This document shows positions 1 to 13,461 of a DNA stretch of 64,000 nt, piece by piece. The stretch comes from Argopecten irradians (Eukaryota; Mollusca; Bivalvia; Pectinida; Pectinidae): contig NC_091141.1 of NCBI RefSeq assembly GCF_041381155.1, positions 26,742,828 to 26,806,827 of the forward strand. The letters run 5' to 3'. The notes beneath the pieces were generated by a model. The model saw nothing but the letters and a program-made list of their open reading frames with translations. It was not told where the DNA came from and did not search any database. Every line of letters starts with the position of its first letter. Position 1 is the first letter of the stretch. The translations under genes were made by a program, and so were the position numbers.

Positions 1-3000
1 ACAGGAACGATCCGTCTTTACGTTACTGGTGATAATATTTTTGTTTCTTCTGACGGCGACATTATTGGTAGCCCAGGAGCAGCCATTAGCAGTGGCCGAG
101 GAATTAGAGACAGAAAATCTCATCACACCAGAAGAAAAGGGAAATGTGTCTATACCAGTAGGTAACAGTGGTGCTTTGGAATCTGGCTATGAATCAAGTG
201 GCTCCGACGATGGCCAACAAAGTCCAATGTCTTATTCTATTGGCAGGACATCAAGAAGTCGTAAGGTTCCTAAAAAGAAAATGACTTGGTTATTGAGTCC
301 TTTAAGAGGTTTTACTGTGATAATAAGTCCATTATTTTTAGTGCGTCATTTGAGAATTTTTACATATTTATATAATTTAATGAGATTTTTATGGTTAAAT
401 ATATACGACAGACTGCCAGAATCTCTACGCAGATTATTTGATGTTCCGATAGTGCTTCAAAAATTAGCAATGGCAAACTTTTGCAGCTGGACAGCCGTAA
501 TGGGCTTTAATTTATTTTTCACAGACTTTGTCGGCCAAGCTGTTTATCAGGGCAATCCAAATGCCCCTGAAAATTCATATCTACGTAACCGCTACGATGA
601 AGGTGTTCGTATGGGAAGCTGGGGACTTTTATTCCACTGTATCACCTCGACTAGCTATGCATTTTTCATCGAAAGCCTCGTCGAGAAATACGGTACCCGA
701 CGGACTTACTTAAGTGGGATGTGTATATTCTCGTTATCCATGTTAGGAATGGTACTGTATAAACATATCATTTTTGTGAACCTGATGGCATCACTGACGG
801 GATTCGCCTACGCAACACTAACAACTATTCCATTCATACTTATCACAAAGTACCATACGAACAAAGAGGTATGTCTGTTAGTAACTATACACTATCTTCC
901 ATATGAGTGACCATACACTCTATTTCCATACTGTACCAACTACATTTGTACCACACTACCGTATCCAATCAATAAGCACCCCTTTTACTTTATTTTGACT
1001 CTTCTATAAAAACAGGACGTACATTATTTGTGGTTAACTTTGTTCAATAATTTTGCTAAAGTTTATTAGCTTACCTGGCAGAAGGGCAAATAAGCTTATA
1101 CCTGATATGCTGTAGGTCTGGCATCGTCCTTTTAAACAATGTCTTCTCCAAAAGTAAGGGGCTTAGGGACCAGATAATGGGCCTATCACATGTTTGACAT
1201 TAAAGTTTGTTCAAAGGAATCACCTTGACCTTCATTGAAAGTCACAGGGGTCAATAAGCCTTAAACCTATATACAACTTCTTGTCAATAAATAAGAGGCA
1301 TATAAAGACACAATAATGGACCCATAATATGGTTGAATGAAGGGCTACTTATTTGTTCAAATGATTGACCTTGACCTTTATTCAAGGTGACAAGTGTTAA
1401 ATAGGCTGCTAATTTTATTAAACATTCCCTTATGTAAGAGGCCTACAGACCTGATATTAACCTGTAACATCCTCAAATGAAGGGCTACCAATTGCAGTTT
1501 GTGTTACAAAAATCTGGTAGAATTTATTCAATCCTGTAGAGCTAATAAAGTGAATAGTCGGGCAAAGAAAACCAGTCTAAATGCGTTCATTGGCCTTCCA
1601 AAAGTTCTCGCATATTAATACGACGGTCAAGTTCTGCTTAGTTTCCCAATTCTGACAATTAAAGTAAAGAAAAGTTGAAAGCATTGAAAGCGAGGCTGCG
1701 TGGAAATGTAACCACGGACATAGTGAGCCGGGAGGACGTTTTAGAATTCCCATACTTTGAATTGATTTCTTCGTACGCAGACAGATTTTGACGAGAGATT
1801 TTATTTTTCCATTTCATATGAAATTATACTGGATACATTCACACCATTTTTACCGACTTTAGCCATCCTTGCCCGACTGTTCACTTTAAATATATTAGCC
1901 AAAAAGCTTCTATTCTGTCGTTGCATATTGCGGGGTTAGCTTCCATGCAGGTAGGTGTCGATTGTTACCTCACTATTTTGTGAGTGCAATTCATGTCATT
2001 TTCCCTGAAAAGTATGACGTTACGCTCAAAAGCATATGACGTCACAATCAATGCCTACCCGCAAGTGTAATATGCAAATTCGGAATAATATTAACTGAAA
2101 ATTTTCAGTTCGCAAGTCAGCAATTTAAGCCCATTGAGATAGCGCCCTTGTAATTTCATTATTAAATTCAATTCCAGTAAATGTCTCCTCAATTTCCAGG
2201 TAACTTTTATTCCCCTGCGTATTGGGTCAATTACAGTACATGTATATCAGTAAACATATCCTAGCCGTGAAAATTTAAGCCAATCACAGAAAGGACTTAA
2301 ATATAGCAGGAAAGTTTCTGTCGCAATGTTTGGTGTATATAAATCTATATTACAAGAATTAAGGTGTATTTGTCGCAAAAAATAATAACACTTCGAAATC
2401 CTTAAACTGAAACATGCATATCGTGAAATTAATCACCCACAAATGTATCAATGTTTTGTCTCTCAGGATCTCGTACATGTAAAACCACAGGGACCTGGCA
2501 TGAAAATTTTTAACCAATAGTATACACATAGTATCAAGGTCTACCTAGCATATTTTTCTTAATTTCCCGATTCATCAAGCCATAACTTCGTCAATACTTA
2601 ATTTTGTTCATCAAGCACTCAATGGAAAGATAATTATTTCTCTTTTAAGTAAGATATTCGTCAATGTTGTATAGAACCCATTTATTAAAATAATCACAGT
2701 TTAAAAAATATAGGTCCGTTTTTCTCTACTGTCAAGTTCATACCCTTGATACTATAATATATACATATGGATATTGATAGTTTAAAAAAAGTTGTGCCAG
2801 GTCCCTGTGTGTAAAACTGGAGAGTATGAGTTATACCAGTATAAATTTAATGCCATTTGGGTGGTCAGGTGGTGTATCAGTTAAGCCACTGGCCTTTTAC
2901 CAGAGTTGGATCCCTAGGGTCATCTGCCCAATCAAGTGGGTTTTCTTTAGACAATCCAGTTTCATCCAACTCTAAGAGTCCTCACGCTCTTACATCTGGG

Positions 3001-3417
3001 TCCTCAAAAGGGATTTGTATAAGGTATATAAAATCATGTACATGTATTACTTGTTTTGCAATCAATGGCAGATCATTAAAGTTGATAATTATTTATATAA
3101 TGTTATTGTGATTTCAGATTTTCTTTGCTGACATTCGAAGTTCGACTGGCGTATCGGGAAACCAACTGATGACTACGCGTGGAATAGCAACAGATATGGG
3201 AACGCTGGACAGTGCCTATTTCCTGTCCCAGGTTGTGTTGTCTGCAGTAATGGGCTACATCGTCCATATGACTGGCACAGTGACATCCTACATGCTGACA
3301 GCGGGAGCCATGGGCTTGATCAGTTGTTTTTTAATTCTAGGTATAGTGACCAACAAGCAAGATATGCAGCAACATATTTATCGGCCCCGTGACCGTAAAC
3401 GTGCCATCAACTTATAA
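1..3417 (+). CDS. SLC45A1-like: SLC45-family sugar/H+ transporter, 3' part (two exons)
   Basis: Exons 1(or 5)-868 and 3118-3417 are joined in phase 0 by a GT (869) / AG (3116-3117) intron. The gene continues left of the window: the open frame runs back past the GTG at 29, so no start is assigned. The protein resembles the C-terminal half of SLC45 major-facilitator proteins, which move sugars with protons across membranes. In order it shows a hydrophobic helix at the left end (about the sixth of twelve), a long polar Ser-rich cytoplasmic loop, then the conserved block FNLFFTDFVGQAVYQGNP, a further helix, the loop motif VEKYGTRRTY typical of the family, more helices, and a last exon with two helices ending in a basic tail and TAA. 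The exon 2 segment ATDMGTLDSAYFLSQVV matches the SLC45 penultimate-helix region. Family assignment is firm. Which paralogue (A1, A2, A4) is not. Confidence 0.9.
1922..2080. mobile_element. CRE-type foldback MITE, copy 1
   Basis: The two ends are inverted repeats of each other: the left starts GCATATTGCGG and runs into GCAGGTAGGTGTCGATTG; the right reads CAATCAATGCCTACCCGC and ends GTAATATGCAAAT. The right arm carries a perfect TGACGTCA palindrome near 2037. Five related copies occur in the window (5384, 22180, 48801, 52463, 54745). There is no coding capacity. This is a non-autonomous element, mobilising family unknown. Confidence 0.7.
2858..3016 (+). mobile_element. tRNA-derived SINE-like element, diverged
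   Basis: The segment starts with a tRNA-like head: GGTGGTGTATCAGTTAAGCC resembles an A box, and GAGTTGGATCCC about 45 bases later resembles a B box. A tail with 'gtgggttttctttagacaatcc' related spacing follows, similar to the tail of the minus-strand element at 55950-56131. An 84-codon open frame across it is accidental. Confidence 0.5.
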
Positions 3418-5383
3418 TGGAACTGTAGACCAAAGAAAATGGGAAAATGCTTTATTAGACTCTGGGTGATATGGGTATTAGTACTTAAATACTTTTAATA
3501 TAAAAAGAGACAGTTGTTCACAAACCAAACAATATTGTACCTTTAAGAAAAATGGTTAAAAATACTGTAAAGATGGTTATTTTCATATTAATGGTATTTT
3601 TAGGATCTCAGGACCTGATGATGAAGTTGTGAAAATTTGATCTGTAAAAATATTGAGCAGTAATAAATTGGTTGAATCATAATACACTCTATACGATTAT
3701 ATCCAGAAATTTTTAGAACTGCTTAAGTTTAACTTGCTTTTTTTCAGTCTAAATCGTGAAAATGACCTATTGAACAGTATTGAAATATTCATACAAATGC
3801 GTACTAAGTTACTACCTAGCTTTATTTAATACTATTGATACTATATTTAGAAAAAGAGGTTCACTGGGCCTTCAGATAGCTTCCTTTAAAATGTCATTAC
3901 TAGTAGTCCCCTAAACCTGCCTATTTTATTAGGTTTTTTTTAGCCTATTATGAAAAATAAAATAAAAAAGCCTAATAATATAGGTAGGTTTTGTGGATAA
4001 CATTACTTGTACATGAATTAATGATTTACAACATTGGCATCTATTTCCCCAAGGGGATCGTGTGCTTCCAATCCCAGTAGTTTCAAAGCACTTTTTTTTT
4101 TATAAAATCTGTTTCCATAGTGATTGCAAACTTTGTGTTCGTTAAATATTAATCAAAAATAGTAGTTGTCCTACAATTTTAATATATACTTGGTTAAACT
4201 GGTGAAAGGTGCTGGCATTTTTTGGCCTCTTAATTCTTTTACTGTGTGATTTATTTACATACAATGTATTTTTGTTGAGTTTTACCCTAGTAGTACGCCA
4301 CACACTGTATCAAACAAACAATGTGAACACAACAACTAATATTTTTGTGTTTATTTTTATTTTTCTTATCTTTTGTTCAATTTTTTGCTTATCTTTAATT
4401 CAACTTTTCTTGAGTTTTATGTTAAATGATTATGCAATAACTAAGATTGATGATGTATATCATTGTTATGTTTATGTAAACATTCCCAAATTTTATCGTT
4501 CGATTTTCCATGTGATGTGTAACTTGTTTGTTAAGACTTGTAGAACAAAACTCAATTGTTATTGAAGTCAGGTGATCAATAGACTGCTTAAGGATGTAAT
4601 TTGCACCTCTGAAAAGTCAAAAGTTTCCTATATTAAACTTTTTTCCCCTTTTCATGTTTATACAATTGATTAAAATGGAATTTAAAAAAAAAAAAAAAAA
4701 AAAAAAGTTTAAAAGACTATTGACGAAAGATATAATTTTATGGGTATTTTGCCATTTTGGCCATATACATGATAAATATTAGATCCATATTTTCTAAGGT
4801 TGTCGTATTAATGAATGTTTGAAAATTTATTGTACAATGTCATCTTTAGAAATATATAGCAGTTATAATTATAAAACTTTGTTTTTTCCTCCAAATACTG
4901 TACTTACCCCTGCTATACCATAATCTTGAGTTAAAAAATACACTGATGACTTTTTTTGTTCTGTTTTTCAAACTTTTATCTTTAAACAGACTGATTATCA
5001 TTCTTTTAAAATCACACTTTTTTTTTAAAGATCATTAGATTAATCAAATCATTTTATTGCTTTTATTCTTGGAGTAATGGAGATAGAATAAGCTCAATAC
5101 TAACAAAAAGTTATTTGTTAAATGCTGAAGATATATTTACAACACTCAATGGGTAATTAAATATCAGAAACCTGTACATGGTACGTAGAGATTAGAAACT
5201 CCTTCATTGTCTTTTCTGATATGGCAGAGGGACCTCTGGTTTACGGGCATTTTTTTCTTGGAAAACTATATATAACTACTTTTAAGTACGGTGCATTAAT
5301 TTTCCATGTACCCAGAAACGATATTGTGATGGTACTTTAAACTCTTCAATTCATTTACATTAATTCAACATGTTATTTTTCAA

Positions 5384-5553
5384 TTTGCATAGTACAGGAT
5401 TAGTTCCCTTTGCGGGAAGGCATCCATTGTGACATCATTACTTTGTGGGTGCATTTCAGGTCGTTTTCTCCCAATATGACATTACGCTCACAAACACATA
5501 AGGTCACAATCAATACCCACAAGGACAGATAACTCTGTAATATATATGCAAAT
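5384..5553. mobile_element. CRE-type foldback MITE, copy 2
   Basis: It has the same organisation as copy 1: a left arm with TTTGCATAGTACAGGATTAG and GGCATCCATTGTGACATCAT, and a right arm with CACAATCAATACCCAC and CAGATAACTCTGTAATATA, ending ATGCAAAT. The CRE core is mutated (TGACATCA). Confidence 0.65.
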
Positions 5554-6068
5554 ACAGAATAAACTGTTAAGGGAGGTCTTATATATTAAGCGCAAATAGT
5601 GGTTCATGTATATACAACCTCCAAAAATAAAGTTTCCAGTCACTCTTATATATTTCTACCTGAATTAAGGCTTCACTTGAATTGGTCCATTACTGATCCT
5701 GTAGCATTTTGAAATAACTTCAGTTTTAATGATCAAATTGATTGGATGTTTTTGTATATTTTATGACAATATTCATAGCCTTCTGATCAATTTATTTAAC
5801 TGAATATTGGTTAGATGAAGAATCAATACTCAGCGCACACAAGTCTTTAATAAGCTTCCTATTTTTGTGCCAGTCTTATTTAAGTCTATATAATGTATTT
5901 TGAAAAAAGTATTTCTGCATTATTTGCCATAAAGTTACCCATGGCTTTGGATGTATAAACAAATAAAGAAGGATCTCGGTTGTACAATGTAAATACATAG
6001 CCAAATCCTTCTTTATTTCGAAGTTTGACAACCAATATAGATACATTATGTTCTTTCTTGTTTTTATG

Positions 6069-6170
6069 TTAAAGATGCTACACCGCTGACAAATATCATT
6101 TTTACTCTATCAAAAACAGGAGAAAACGAATTAGTATTTCTGCTTCTTTCAATGTGATTAATGGTCTCAT
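6069..6170. mobile_element. Fragment of TTAA-flanked MITE
   Basis: It begins TTAAAGATGCTACACCGC and continues with a stretch that matches the end of the full copies at 21465-21830 and 32007-32412. The other terminus is missing. Confidence 0.55.
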
Positions 6171-7338
6171 ACAGTACACTTTTCATGTTTACAATTTCCC
6201 AAGTTAATACTGTCATAGAAGTCATTGATAAGTTTATACCTAAAGAATAATGTCTTTGTTAGTAACAATTGTGATTATATGACAGTTATAGCTACTAGAT
6301 TACTGCCTATCTTACATAGAAATGTTTCTGATTCCATTTTTGCTGTAGCAATTTAACCTCTTTTTTAGTATCATACAACAGGCATTTTTAATATAGAGAT
6401 TACCCCTGTGTTGTGGAGCTTATTTATGTTCTAATCTGCAATATTTATTGGCAAGATGTGTATTATTAAAATCAATTAAAATTACATAATTGGACCGATC
6501 ATTCCATGTGAATTATTTCCAATAATAATTAAAATTTAAACAATAAACATACCAGTATATGCAAATGTTTGAATGCAAGATTCTTTATGAGGATGTTAAA
6601 TAGAACATAAAAAAATCTGTATATTGAGAACAATCATGTGAATAAAATGCCAAAATGATATATATTATTGAGTTCTTTTCTTATTTGTTATATTTTGCAA
6701 ATGGGTCATGAATTAAGAATAATGCTTTTTCAAGAAATCATGCTTTTGTGGTCAACATTTTTCAGTATGTGTGTGAGTGTAAGAGTTTTCTCCCCTTATG
6801 CTTCAATTACAGTCGGGTACACCTGGTCTACCTGGTACTTATTACAGGCCCAATGATAGATTCCAATCTCTTATGATGAAATCATCACGCATAAGATATT
6901 CATCATTCAGTTTGGTTATATGTAGTCCCTAACCATGTTAATGTATACCATTTCCCAGATGCCGTGTCTAGTTGGAAGTTGAGCGAGTCTTATACAAAAT
7001 TTTGGAAAGCATTTTCACTTGTTCATTAAAGGTATGAGGGAATCCCAGGGAGTAGAATTTGGAAAATAAACCAAAATTATTAGTAAATTTGATTGAAGGA
7101 AGTACATGGTTAGTCTGTATTAATTGCAGCAGGCTAATCATACTTTTCAGTATTTGATACTGTGTATGCTTTAACTAGGTTTCAAGAAGACTTTTTCTCT
7201 GTTTGGGGCCCCTAGGGACAGGATCGTATCATTCACAATATTCGATGACCTTTATAGCCATAGTTATCATTGGTAGATGGCTACAAAAAATTTCAATGTG
7301 AATAGTTTAAAGATGAACTATGCCAGTTTAAATATCTA

Positions 7339-7555
7339 TTACTGTAAACATACTTAATTTAGCACAGTCAAACAAGCGCTACTGCCAAAAACTATAAATC
7401 ATTATTTATTAGCGCAGATATAAATCAGAGCTTTTCGATGGTCCAATACTCAAAATACAGAAATATCCAAACAATAGCACTGTACATAATGCTATGAAGA
7501 CCGTTCAAAAAGTGCTAAAATAAAACTATCACTAAATAAGTTTGTTTACAGTAAA
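7339..7555. mobile_element. Small TIR element (TTACTGTAAAC type), copy 1
   Basis: The ends are inverted repeats: left TTACTGTAAACATACTTAA, right AATAAGTTTGTTTACAGTAA. The interior is about 170 bp without coding potential. A second copy lies at 19759-19942. Weaker relatives may be present near 50800-51045 and 62755-62955, where TACTGTAAAC-like ends and 'ttcacgat' interiors recur. Confidence 0.65.
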
Positions 7556-7919
7556 TTTGAAGAAAGAACAGAACTACAGCATTCCTTTTCTTTTCTTTTT
7601 CCCTTTAATTCATTTATTCTTAGTTTCAGCTGCAGAGTAAAAAAAATGATGCACTCTTTTTAATTAGCCACACATCTACACTCCACATCCAACACTTCTC
7701 GTACTCAATAAATTAGGAAACAAATTCATTGTAAGTAAAACTATATTCTACCTACATACATTATTTGTACATATATTTTTTTGGACCTATGGTACAGTTA
7801 TACATAATGAGTCATTAACATTAGCAGCAGATAATCCAGGTGGGTAGTAATCCTCTGTGTGTAGGTATAGTAAGGGGCCTCAACTCTCATCTGACTAGTT
7901 TCAGCATATCATAACTCTT

Positions 7920-8330
7920 TAACATACACTCTTTAACATACAGGGTACACCATACGTCAGTAACACACAGAGCACATCATACCTCTGAAACACTTTTAAC
8001 ATACAGGGTACACCATACGTCAGTAACACACAGAGCACATCATACCTCTGAAACACTTTTAACATACAGGGTACACCATACGTCAGTAACACACAGAGCA
8101 CATCATACCTCTGAAACACTTTAACATACAGGGTACACCATACGTCTGTATCACACAGAACACAACATACCTCTGCAACACACTTAACATACAGGTACAC
8201 CATAGTCTGTATCACACAGAACACTACGACACCATAAACGTCTGTAACACACAGAACACATCATACCTCTTGAAACACTTTTAACATACAAGACACATCA
8301 GGTACCAAACACTTAACTTAACATACGTCT
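7920..8330. repeat. 63-bp minisatellite
   Basis: At least three near-identical units of 63 bp (containing CAGGGTACACCATACGTCAG) are followed by decayed and shortened units. Because 63 is a multiple of three, a reverse-strand frame stays open over the array with a 21-residue period. That frame is a by-product of the repeat and not a gene. Confidence 0.85.
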
Positions 8331-9439
8331 GTATCACACAGAACACAACATACCTCTGCAACACCTCTGTAATATATACAGAGCACATCATACCTCTAAC
8401 TTACAATCAATAGCTTATACCTTTGTAATATATATACAGAGCACACCTCTAACTTACAAACTGAAGTGTAATATAGTTGAAGCCTATGGGCACTGAATAC
8501 AATAGGAATTGATGTAAGACCTAATGATAAATTATCACAATTTTAAACTTCATACCAGCACATTTTAGACCCTATATCAGATCCTGGGTCTCTAATTGAC
8601 GGATAGCCAACTGTCAATCAAACCAACCAATAGCGCATGCTACTTTGCATTCTGTATTGTGTACGCTACAATGTTTGTGGTAAATATGCATGTGCGAGCA
8701 TGAGGAGTGGCTTCATAATGCCTGGCGATTGGTCAATTACTTGGATAATCTGTTAAAGGTTTTAAGCCTTTGTTTACCTCAGTGATTTTACAATCAGAAT
8801 GAAGATCATGGTCTTTCCTTTGAAATATTGTATACTACAGATCCAATATAAGGTTTCTGGGCCTTTTACTTAAATGAGTTGTTTAAAACATTTTAATAGC
8901 ATATTTAACTCTAGTGAACTTGAATAAATAAGGTAAAGGTCATGCATTTTAACAAAATTTGAAGTCCTCCGGGTACCCACCAGTCAAAGATCATACCCCT
9001 GGTCCTTTTAATTAATTGGGAGTCTTTGAATAAAAATATTAAGCACATTGGAAAACCTTGAGAGCACAAACATGTTACAAAATGGCTGCCATAAAAACAC
9101 TTCATGGATCACACTCCCTTCACATTCCTTCCAATATTCATTTCAATCACACAAGTAGATTTCAGAAGCTTTAAAATATTATTTTCAATATGGCTACTTT
9201 GGGGACCATCTTAAATTTTGGACTTATCCAAAAAATAAAATCAACTGATCAGGACCATCTCACTATCATTTCATCCCCATCTGTTACATGTATCCACATT
9301 CTTACACACAGTCTGTTTCACCCTAGCAAAACAAGCCAACCAAATAGAAAACTACCAAAAACTCCTATGGTCACCTTGTGAATTAATGAAATTCTTTGAT
9401 AATATGTAGTAAATATTCAGTCATTGTACAACAAGTACA

Positions 9440-9770
9440 GTAAGATCAGCACCAGTCTGTCGGGGGCAAGGTTACAGCTGTATGTCAAGGTCATCAGTGA
9501 GCAGACTTTCAAAGGTTACAGCTATATGTCAAGGTCATCTAGCAGACTTTCCAAGGTCATAGAGGTCATCAGTGAGCAGACTTTCCAAGGTTACAGCTAT
9601 ATGTCAAGGTCATCAGTGAGCAAACTTTCCAAGGTCACAGCTGTATGTCAAGGTCATCACTGAGCAAACTTTCCAAGGATATAGCTATATGTCAAGGTCA
9701 TCAGTGTGCAGACTTTCCATGGTTACAGCTGTATATCAAGGTCACCAGTTGGCAGACTTTTCAGTGTATA
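9440..9770. repeat. Tandem array, unit about 45 bp
   Basis: Repeated units are built from GGTTACAGCTATATGTCAAG and GTCATCAGTGAGCAGACTTT, about seven copies with small indels. The array lies just downstream of the PHF21 stop and may be inside its 3' UTR. Confidence 0.75.
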
Positions 9771-9953
9771 AGTACCACATGAGATTTCACACAATGGTTG
9801 ACACACCATCCAGCTATCAAATTCTAGTTTTCTGCCATTGTCTTAAGTGTTCATGACCATCACAAACAGTAATTGTTGATGGCCTGACAATGACCTTTGT
9901 CCAGTGGAACATTTAATCAGTGGTCAGTAATTTCACGTTTAAGACATACACTG

Positions 9954-10055
9954 TTATGAGCTTTGTATAACTTTGATGAAGTTCTTGTAATTTTCCACAG
10001 ACTGTTGGTTTTGACGGTTAGTTTCCATCAACTCTTCACGCTTCTGTCTCTGTTG
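9954..10055 (-). CDS. PHF21A: PHF21 last coding exon, C-terminal coiled coil and stop
   Basis: The acceptor is TATTTTTTAG|CAA. The 33 residues read [18 protein letters not shown] and on to VIQSS, then TAA. They align with the tail of the vertebrate C-terminal coiled coil (around LARQKEMHSSLEKVKQLI). The vertebrate Ser/Thr/Pro-rich extension beyond the coil is absent, so this protein ends earlier. Confidence 0.85.
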   Translation of the reverse strand, partial: QQRQKREELMETNRQNQQSVENYKNFIKVIQSS

Positions 10056-13000
10056 CTAAAAAATATACAATTTAAATTTAGATATATAAGTAAGAATGTA
10101 TATACTATATACTACAGTAAAACTTTTATTATAAGAACTAGCAATGTGTATAGAGGATATAAAAGGTCCCAAACTTTTTCCATCCTTAAATCCTACTCAT
10201 AGGATTGTGTCACAGATTGTGTTTTAAGCGCAAAACAAATTGTTAAGATGTCTTGTTTTTTTCATTGTTTTGCTTTGTTCATATGAACAATAAGGAATAA
10301 ATAAATGTACAGTGGATAAACAATGAGATCAATCAGATAACCGTGTACATAGAAACTTACCAGAAGTGCCTCCCCTAATTGCTTTGTTTTGGATTCAAGC
10401 AAGACCATTTCATTGCTTAATTCCAAACTCTTCTTATGTAATTTCTTCCTCTCCTCTTCTTTAGCTGCAAATAGAACAACCAAATATAACATAATATTCC
10501 TTTTCAGTAATTACTGAACACAGATTATGGCAGGTTGAATGGTTGATGTTGATCTAAGTTAAGGGGAAATTTAACTGTGTGCCTAAACATAGTTTTTAAC
10601 TGCTTATAAGTAGTATTTTGTATACAACCATCTGGCTACAGCCCTCATTGAGATCAAAAAGAGACTTAAGACAATTACTCACTCCAACACATTTTGAAAT
10701 CCCTTTCTGATCCCAATAAGGACTGAAGAAGACAAACTGATGGTTGTTGAAAGTAAGAACTGTAAACAACTTCACTTTCATGTATACTATAAATGTATTT
10801 CGCATTTTCATTAATTTTATCATATTTGTAAATACATCAAGTCGCATTTAAGGGTTGTTGAGAATATTTACGTTTTGTAATGAAGATTTATACAATAATT
10901 CTCAAGGCATTTGAATTCAGCTTTGAAGGTCCCTAGTGAAATTCCATGAGAATTTGCATCTCTGGAAAATAAAGTGGTTTATTGTTTATTTTGAGAGAAG
11001 TAATTAAATTTTCCATTTCTCAAAGAAACACACAATTCAGTGAATGGTAATAACGAAATCAAATCATACATTGATGAAATTGTTTGTGTGTCACGATATG
11101 TTTATTACTAGCGGTTTTGAAATGTCAAACATGAGAATAACGAAGAGATCCCAGAGGGATCTTGGCGCCCACCAAAGAATGATCTATGTCCTGACAATGG
11201 AAAGAGGGATACTTTTCTCTGCTTTCAAACTTTTGCAAACATACTATATATTAAAATTTGAGACAGATCGCTTCAGTAACTTCCCTGAGAAACAGCAGTA
11301 ACAAACTTCAACTATCAAAAGTCCAAGATGGCTCCCTTGCGGCCATTCTTGATGATTGATCGGTCCCAAATCGAAATATGCCACAACTAGCGGCCCTAAG
11401 GGAACCTATATATGAAAATTTGAGACAGATTCATTCAATAATTTCTGAGAAATAGCGATAAACAATCTTAACTATCAAAATCCAAGATGGCAGCCTGGCG
11501 CCATTGTTGACCGATAGTTCGATCCACAAACGCATTATGTAACAACTAGTACGCCCTTGGGTAAGGCTCTACAATATGATCCCTTTCAGTACTTTGTGAG
11601 ATATGTCCGCAAAACGCAACATGTCACAACTATGACCCTAGGGGACCTATAATAAAAATTGGAGACAAGAAGTACTTTCTGAGAAATACTATAACAAACT
11701 TTAACTTATCAGAAATCCAAGAAGGCTGCCGTGCGGCCATCTTGATTGAGCCGACTGTGGTCCCACAATGCAATATGCACAACTAGGGCCCTAGTTTTGA
11801 AATTTTGATACAGCCGCATCCCTTCAGTACATTCTGATTAAGCGCTAACCAAACTTTAAGTATCAAAAACCAAGATGGCATGCCTGGCGGCCCACTTGTT
11901 GACCGATTGGTCCCAAAATTCAATATAGGGCCCTAGGGGAACCCTACATATGAAAAATACGAGACAGCTCCCTTCAAGTACTTTTGAGAAATAGCGATAA
12001 CAAGAAATTGTTAACGGACGGACGGACGGACGTGACGGAAGGACGGACAGGACGGACGGACGGAAACGAAAGGACGAACGGAAGGACGGACTACGGACCA
12101 CGGAACAAAAAGCGATTTGAATAGCCCGACCATCTGGAATATGGTGGTTCTGTTTTATTTTTATAAGCCTGTGGTTGCCGTTCCTTGCCGTTGATGTACT
12201 TTATTATGCAAATAAATGATTTTATGTTTTAATTATAACATGTCTCGAATTTAAAAAGAAAACAACATTTTGGCTTAATCTTTCTGACAGCACATACTTT
12301 TCCGTCATGTACACATACATGTACGGTAAGGGATATTCAGGGCACATATATAGGTTGTTGTAGTTCAGTAATAACATGCATCATAAATTTGTGCTGTATT
12401 GTATACGAGATTTTATTAATATCTCTTTGTTTTGTCACAAGACTCGCAAAATATTACTGCTTAGTAGAAATGACGTCACTATAGAATTACTTGACGTCAT
12501 GAAAGATTTGCGTGACGTCATGAATAGGAGATACATTAACGTGACCAAAGAGTTGCCTCATGGCTGTTGTATCTTCACAACTCATTCTGACGTTATCTTC
12601 TTCAATAATCAGGTAGTTTTATAAGTTATATACACCCAGGAAGTGAGTTTAAATCTACTTCAATTGATCCATTAAAACACTAATATATGTAGGTATACAT
12701 ATGTCTATGTTATTGTCAAATATAAATGTATAGAATTTCTTTGTATTGAATTTCTTTTACTTAACGATAGGTTCGACATATTTTTATTCAATTTTCATTC
12801 TTAGCAAGTATTATGTGTTTCTGTTTTGTATTTTCCTGACTGTATAACTTATAAGGTTTGTGTTAAGTTAATACCGAATTTATCAAGTAATTCAAAATAT
12901 CGGTTACTAAAAGATTTATCGTTTTCTCATAATTATTTCAAACCTAAAATGTAAACAAAATAGCAAATGAACCCTTAAATGCTAATACTTTACAAATTAT

Positions 13001-13426
13001 TGGCATTAACACAAAGCTCAAAACTTCTAAAAACCGTGAAAATGAAAAATAAAAACACACACACGCACACGAACAGAAAAATAGAAGTGTTTGCTTAACA
13101 TTGAACGTAAATATGCTGGATTCCATCTTCACAGGAGTTTACGAGATTTTAGCGAATCGGAATTGCGCTTTCATAACCATTTATTATATATATGTATGTA
13201 GAGTTTGTGTTTTTTAAATATTAATTTCGAAAATTAATATACATGACACATTCCAGTATTCAGGACAATGGAGCCGAGTTTGGGAAATTACTTATAGTTA
13301 ATTTTATCCTGAGCCATAGGAACGGAAATGATTGAAGAGTCGGCTTTTATGATCAAGATCGTGCATATCACAACCAGGAATATAAAGAAAACAGGATATG
13401 TGCAAAATGTATGTTTATTTAACAGA

Positions 13427-13461
<35 letters not shown>

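Larger units (their letters stand above)
869..3117 (+). other. Intron of SLC45 gene with dispersed repeats
   Basis: The donor reads GAG|GTATGT and the acceptor ATTTCAG|ATT. The intron holds a degraded repeat rich in 'gaccttgacc' strings (about 1200-1500), one CRE-type foldback element (1922-2080) and a tRNA-derived SINE-like copy (2858-3016). No further exon of the transporter was found here, and the flanking exons join in frame without one. Confidence 0.75.
3418..9953. other. Spacer between the 3' ends of SLC45 and PHF21, no gene seen
   Basis: The two flanking genes converge here, so both 3' UTRs should lie in this stretch. Contents are AT-rich DNA, a 26-base A-run near 4682-4706, a foldback element (5384-5553), a fragment of the TTAA element (6069-6170), a small TIR element (7339-7555), a 63-bp minisatellite (7920-8330) and an approximately 45-bp tandem array (9440-9770). 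Open frames of 60-118 codons in this interval have no recognisable homology and strongly biased composition. I treat them as chance. Confidence 0.6.

Noticed and set aside
4209..4565. 118-codon Phe/Leu/Ile-rich frame after SLC45
   Set aside because: Composition follows T-rich DNA, the start is not a clear ATG context and no membrane-protein family is recognised.
7919..8224. 101-codon reverse frame with a 21-residue repeat
   Set aside because: By-product of a 63-bp minisatellite whose length is a multiple of three.
12014..12090. GACGG repeats considered as a CRISPR-like or telomeric array
   Set aside because: It is the ACGG microsatellite that precedes the 3' end of pearl-like elements; spacing and context match the copy at 22549-24310.
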